Below, in pieces: positions 6,842 to 8,027 of a stretch of 8,027 nucleotides of DNA. The stretch's first letter is position 1. Each line of letters starts with the position of its first letter. This DNA is from Flavobacteriales bacterium (GTDB lineage: Bacteria > Bacteroidota > Bacteroidia > Flavobacteriales_D > CANHHI01), in the NCBI GenBank assembly GCA_947460225.1, contig CANHHI010000061.1, positions 1 through 8,027 of the forward strand, written 5' to 3'. A model generated the notes under the pieces. It was not told the origin of the DNA. It searched no databases and saw nothing but the letters and a program-made list of their open reading frames with translations. Position numbers and translations under genes: made by a program.

Positions 6842-6865
6842 GGGCAGAAAATTTTCTGCCCCTAC
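6842..6865 (-). repeat. REP-like palindrome unit U8, with A/T core
   Basis: GGGCAGAAAA and TTTTCTGCCC form a perfect uninterrupted 20-bp palindrome (6842-6861) followed by CTAC, so the minus strand begins GTAGGGGC at 6865. It has the same foot as the other units and a third inner stem type. Confidence 0.8.
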
Positions 6866-6882
6866 GTATTCATGTATTTTGC

Positions 6883-6922
6883 CCGCACCGCAGGTGCGGA
6901 CTAAAACAGGCTATGCCTGCGC
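6883..6922 (+). repeat. Family-2 hairpin repeat, right copy (C)
   Basis: CCGCACC/GGTGCGG with loop GCA (6883-6899) is followed by ACTAAAA and CAGGC/GCCTG with loop TAT (6907-6919), then CGC. It matches the minus-strand reading of copy B in order, linker (ATTAAAACAG against ACTAAAACAG) and the shared CTGCGC end, with paired stem changes. It ends 1 bp before the end of the helicase gene at 6924. Confidence 0.7.
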
Positions 6923-6923
6923 A

Positions 6924-8027
6924 CTATGACTGTGCTTGGATTTGTTGGAGGGTTTCGGTGTAAAATATAAAGGCTGTTACTTCGTAGCCTAAGTCTTGCA
7001 GGAGCTTTTTATATCGTGCTACTTGCTGGAGGTGCTTTTTCTCCACCTGTCCGGTTTTAAAATCCACCAAACGGGCGGTGTTGCCTTGAAAAACCACACG
7101 GTCGGGTATGTGCAATTCCCCATGTTCGTCTATCAAGGCACGCTCTGTCCAAACCCGCTCACAAGGGGCAAACCAAGCCAAGAAATCCGCATGGGCAAAG
7201 AGTTTTTCCAAACGCTCCTGCATATATTGCCGTTCTTCTAGGCTAAGGGCATGGGCATAAATGGCAAAATCACGCGCCCAATGCTGTGCATCTTGCACCA
7301 AAGACAAAAAGCGATGCAACAAATCCCCTTGCCTTTGGGCAAGACTGGGTTTGGGCAGGCGCAAATCTTGCCAATTTAAATTTGGGAGCGCATGCTGTTT
7401 TTGCACAGGACTGGCTTTGGTTTTATTTTCTTGACAAACAGGCTCGCCTATGGCTAAGGTTTTATTGGCTGTTTGATAATTGGGGTGGCTGGCAATAAGT
7501 GCTGATAAGGCTTTTAAAACGGTATTGGTCTTGGGTTCTATAAAAACATGCAATTCTTTTTCTGCACGGGTAAAAGCCACATACATCAAATTCAAATCGT
7601 CTAAATGGTTTTGTGCTTTTTCTGCTGCAAAAAATTCGGGGGCAAGCGATTCATTTTCTTTTTTTGCCCGCATAAATATCTTTTCAGGCGCACCAAAAGG
7701 ATTGTCCACCCAAAAAAGTTTTTCGTGTATTTTGTTGCTGGACAAGGAAAAATGGGGCAAAATCACCACGGGAAATTCCAAGCCTTTGCTTTTGTGAATG
7801 CTCAAAATTTGCACAGCATTGCCATCGCCTTGAAAAACCGCTGTGAGTTTATCTTGTTTTTCTTGGAAAGCCAAGAGCAAAGCCAGCAAATTGCTCCCTT
7901 CTTTTTGTTCCACACTTTGCACAAATTGCAAAAATGCGTCTAAAAATACATTTTTGCTGTCAAAATCAAAAGCATAAATGATTTCCACCAGAAAGCTATA
8001 CATGCCGTGCACGCCAATATGCACAGG
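6924..8027 (-). CDS. UvrD/AddA-type helicase-nuclease, C-terminal part (5' end outside window)
   Basis: The last 367 residues of a superfamily 1A DNA helicase with a C-terminal nuclease domain, a type used in double-strand-break processing and recombination (AddA/RecB-like). The frame is open to the window edge, so no start is visible; residues below are counted from position 8024. Helicase motif V is VQILSIHKSKGLEFPVVIL (71-89) and motif VI is LMYVAFTRAEKELHV (146-160), with Q/R residues typical of ATP-coupled translocation. A RecB-type nuclease follows: RQGDLLHRFL (231-240, H237), E294, PDRV with D308, VDFKTG with D321 and K323, and the QVARY motif (334-338). These are the full set expected of an active PD-(D/E)XK nuclease. 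The Walker A part lies outside the window. It is convergent with rpoC across the repeat island. A partner AddB-like gene would be expected nearby but cannot be seen. Assignment to the family is firm; the exact name (AddA or RecB-like) is not. Confidence 0.9.
   Translation of the reverse strand, partial: PVHIGVHGMYSFLVEIIYAFDFDSKNVFLDAFLQFVQSVEQKEGSNLLALLLAFQEKQDKLTAVFQGDGNAVQILSIHKSKGLEFPVVILPHFSLSSNKIHEKLFWVDNPFGAPEKIFMRAKKENESLAPEFFAAEKAQNHLDDLNLMYVAFTRAEKELHVFIEPKTNTVLKALSALIASHPNYQTANKTLAIGEPVCQENKTKASPVQKQHALPNLNWQDLRLPKPSLAQRQGDLLHRFLSLVQDAQHWARDFAIYAHALSLEERQYMQERLEKLFAHADFLAWFAPCERVWTERALIDEHGELHIPDRVVFQGNTARLVDFKTGQVEKKHLQQVARYKKLLQDLGYEVTAFIFYTETLQQIQAQS

Larger units (their letters stand above)
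6631..6865. repeat. Tandem array of REP-like palindromes and shared spacers
   Basis: This gene-free stretch (6541-6923) upstream of the 188-aa gene is mainly repeats. A block of 56 bp at 6654-6709 recurs at 6768-6823 with one difference (A6699 against G6813). A 19-bp spacer, TGGGCGGTGTAATCAATGG, occurs at 6631-6649 and 6825-6843, and a diverged form (CGGTGGTATAAT) lies at 6711-6722, just before U6. The palindromes U5 to U8 lie within this array, so it appears to have grown by duplicating a palindrome together with its spacers. Confidence 0.8.
5131..6923. mobile_element. RAYT/REP-like island between convergent rpoC and helicase genes
   Basis: This composite call covers everything between the rpoC terminator and the helicase stop codon. 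It contains two minus-strand genes (a RAYT transposase and a coiled-coil membrane protein), eight GTAGGGGC-type palindromes, and three members of a second hairpin family, two of them at the outer edges in inverted orientation. The coding part is visibly more A/T-rich than rpoBC, especially at 5974-6540. No target-site duplication or IS-type terminal repeat can be demonstrated, so the island may have built up stepwise rather than arriving as one unit. The borders are inferred from the repeats and the ends of the flanking genes. Confidence 0.5.

Noticed and set aside
5272..6865. CRISPR array
   Set aside because: The repeats differ in stem and orientation, the spacing is irregular, the spacers themselves are duplicated, and no cas gene is present.
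1..8027. tRNA, rRNA or riboswitch genes
   Set aside because: No cloverleaf, conserved rRNA segment or known riboswitch core was recognised on either strand.

Overview
The window looks like chromosomal DNA from a member of the Bacteroidota. The RNA polymerase beta and beta-prime sequences are of the Bacteroidota type. The start regions have A-rich leaders with no clear Shine-Dalgarno sequence, and the small transposase belongs to a type common in that phylum. I cannot name a genus.

Layout. (1) Positions 1-5130, plus strand: the 3' end of rpoB, a 34-bp gap, a complete rpoC, and a strong GCAA-capped intrinsic terminator. This is the usual rpoBC tail. (2) Positions 5131-6923: a palindrome-rich island of about 1.8 kb. 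It holds two minus-strand genes 14 bp apart: a membrane-anchored coiled-coil protein of unknown function (188 aa) and, downstream of it, a REP-associated tyrosine transposase (RAYT, 191 aa). Around and inside the RAYT gene are eight short palindromes. Seven of them keep a full or near-full GTAGGGGC end, while their stems differ by paired changes. A second family (hairpin, A[T/C]TAAAA, hairpin) sits at the two outer edges of the island in opposite orientation, with a third, more degraded copy on the left. (3) Positions 6924-8027, minus strand: the 3' end of a UvrD/AddA-type helicase-nuclease gene that runs off the window.

How it fits together. The island lies exactly between two convergent housekeeping genes. 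It starts right after the rpoC terminator and ends 2 bp past the helicase stop codon, a place where an insertion would harm neither gene. The RAYT has the HxH and tyrosine residues expected of an active HUH enzyme. The nearby palindromes carry GTAG at the 5' foot of the hairpin, the signature that characterised RAYTs recognise. The simplest reading is a RAYT with its own REP-like elements. Two of those elements have become part of the transposase reading frame: one encodes VGAGFTPA in a linker, the other the last eight residues. The role of the 188-aa neighbour is unknown.
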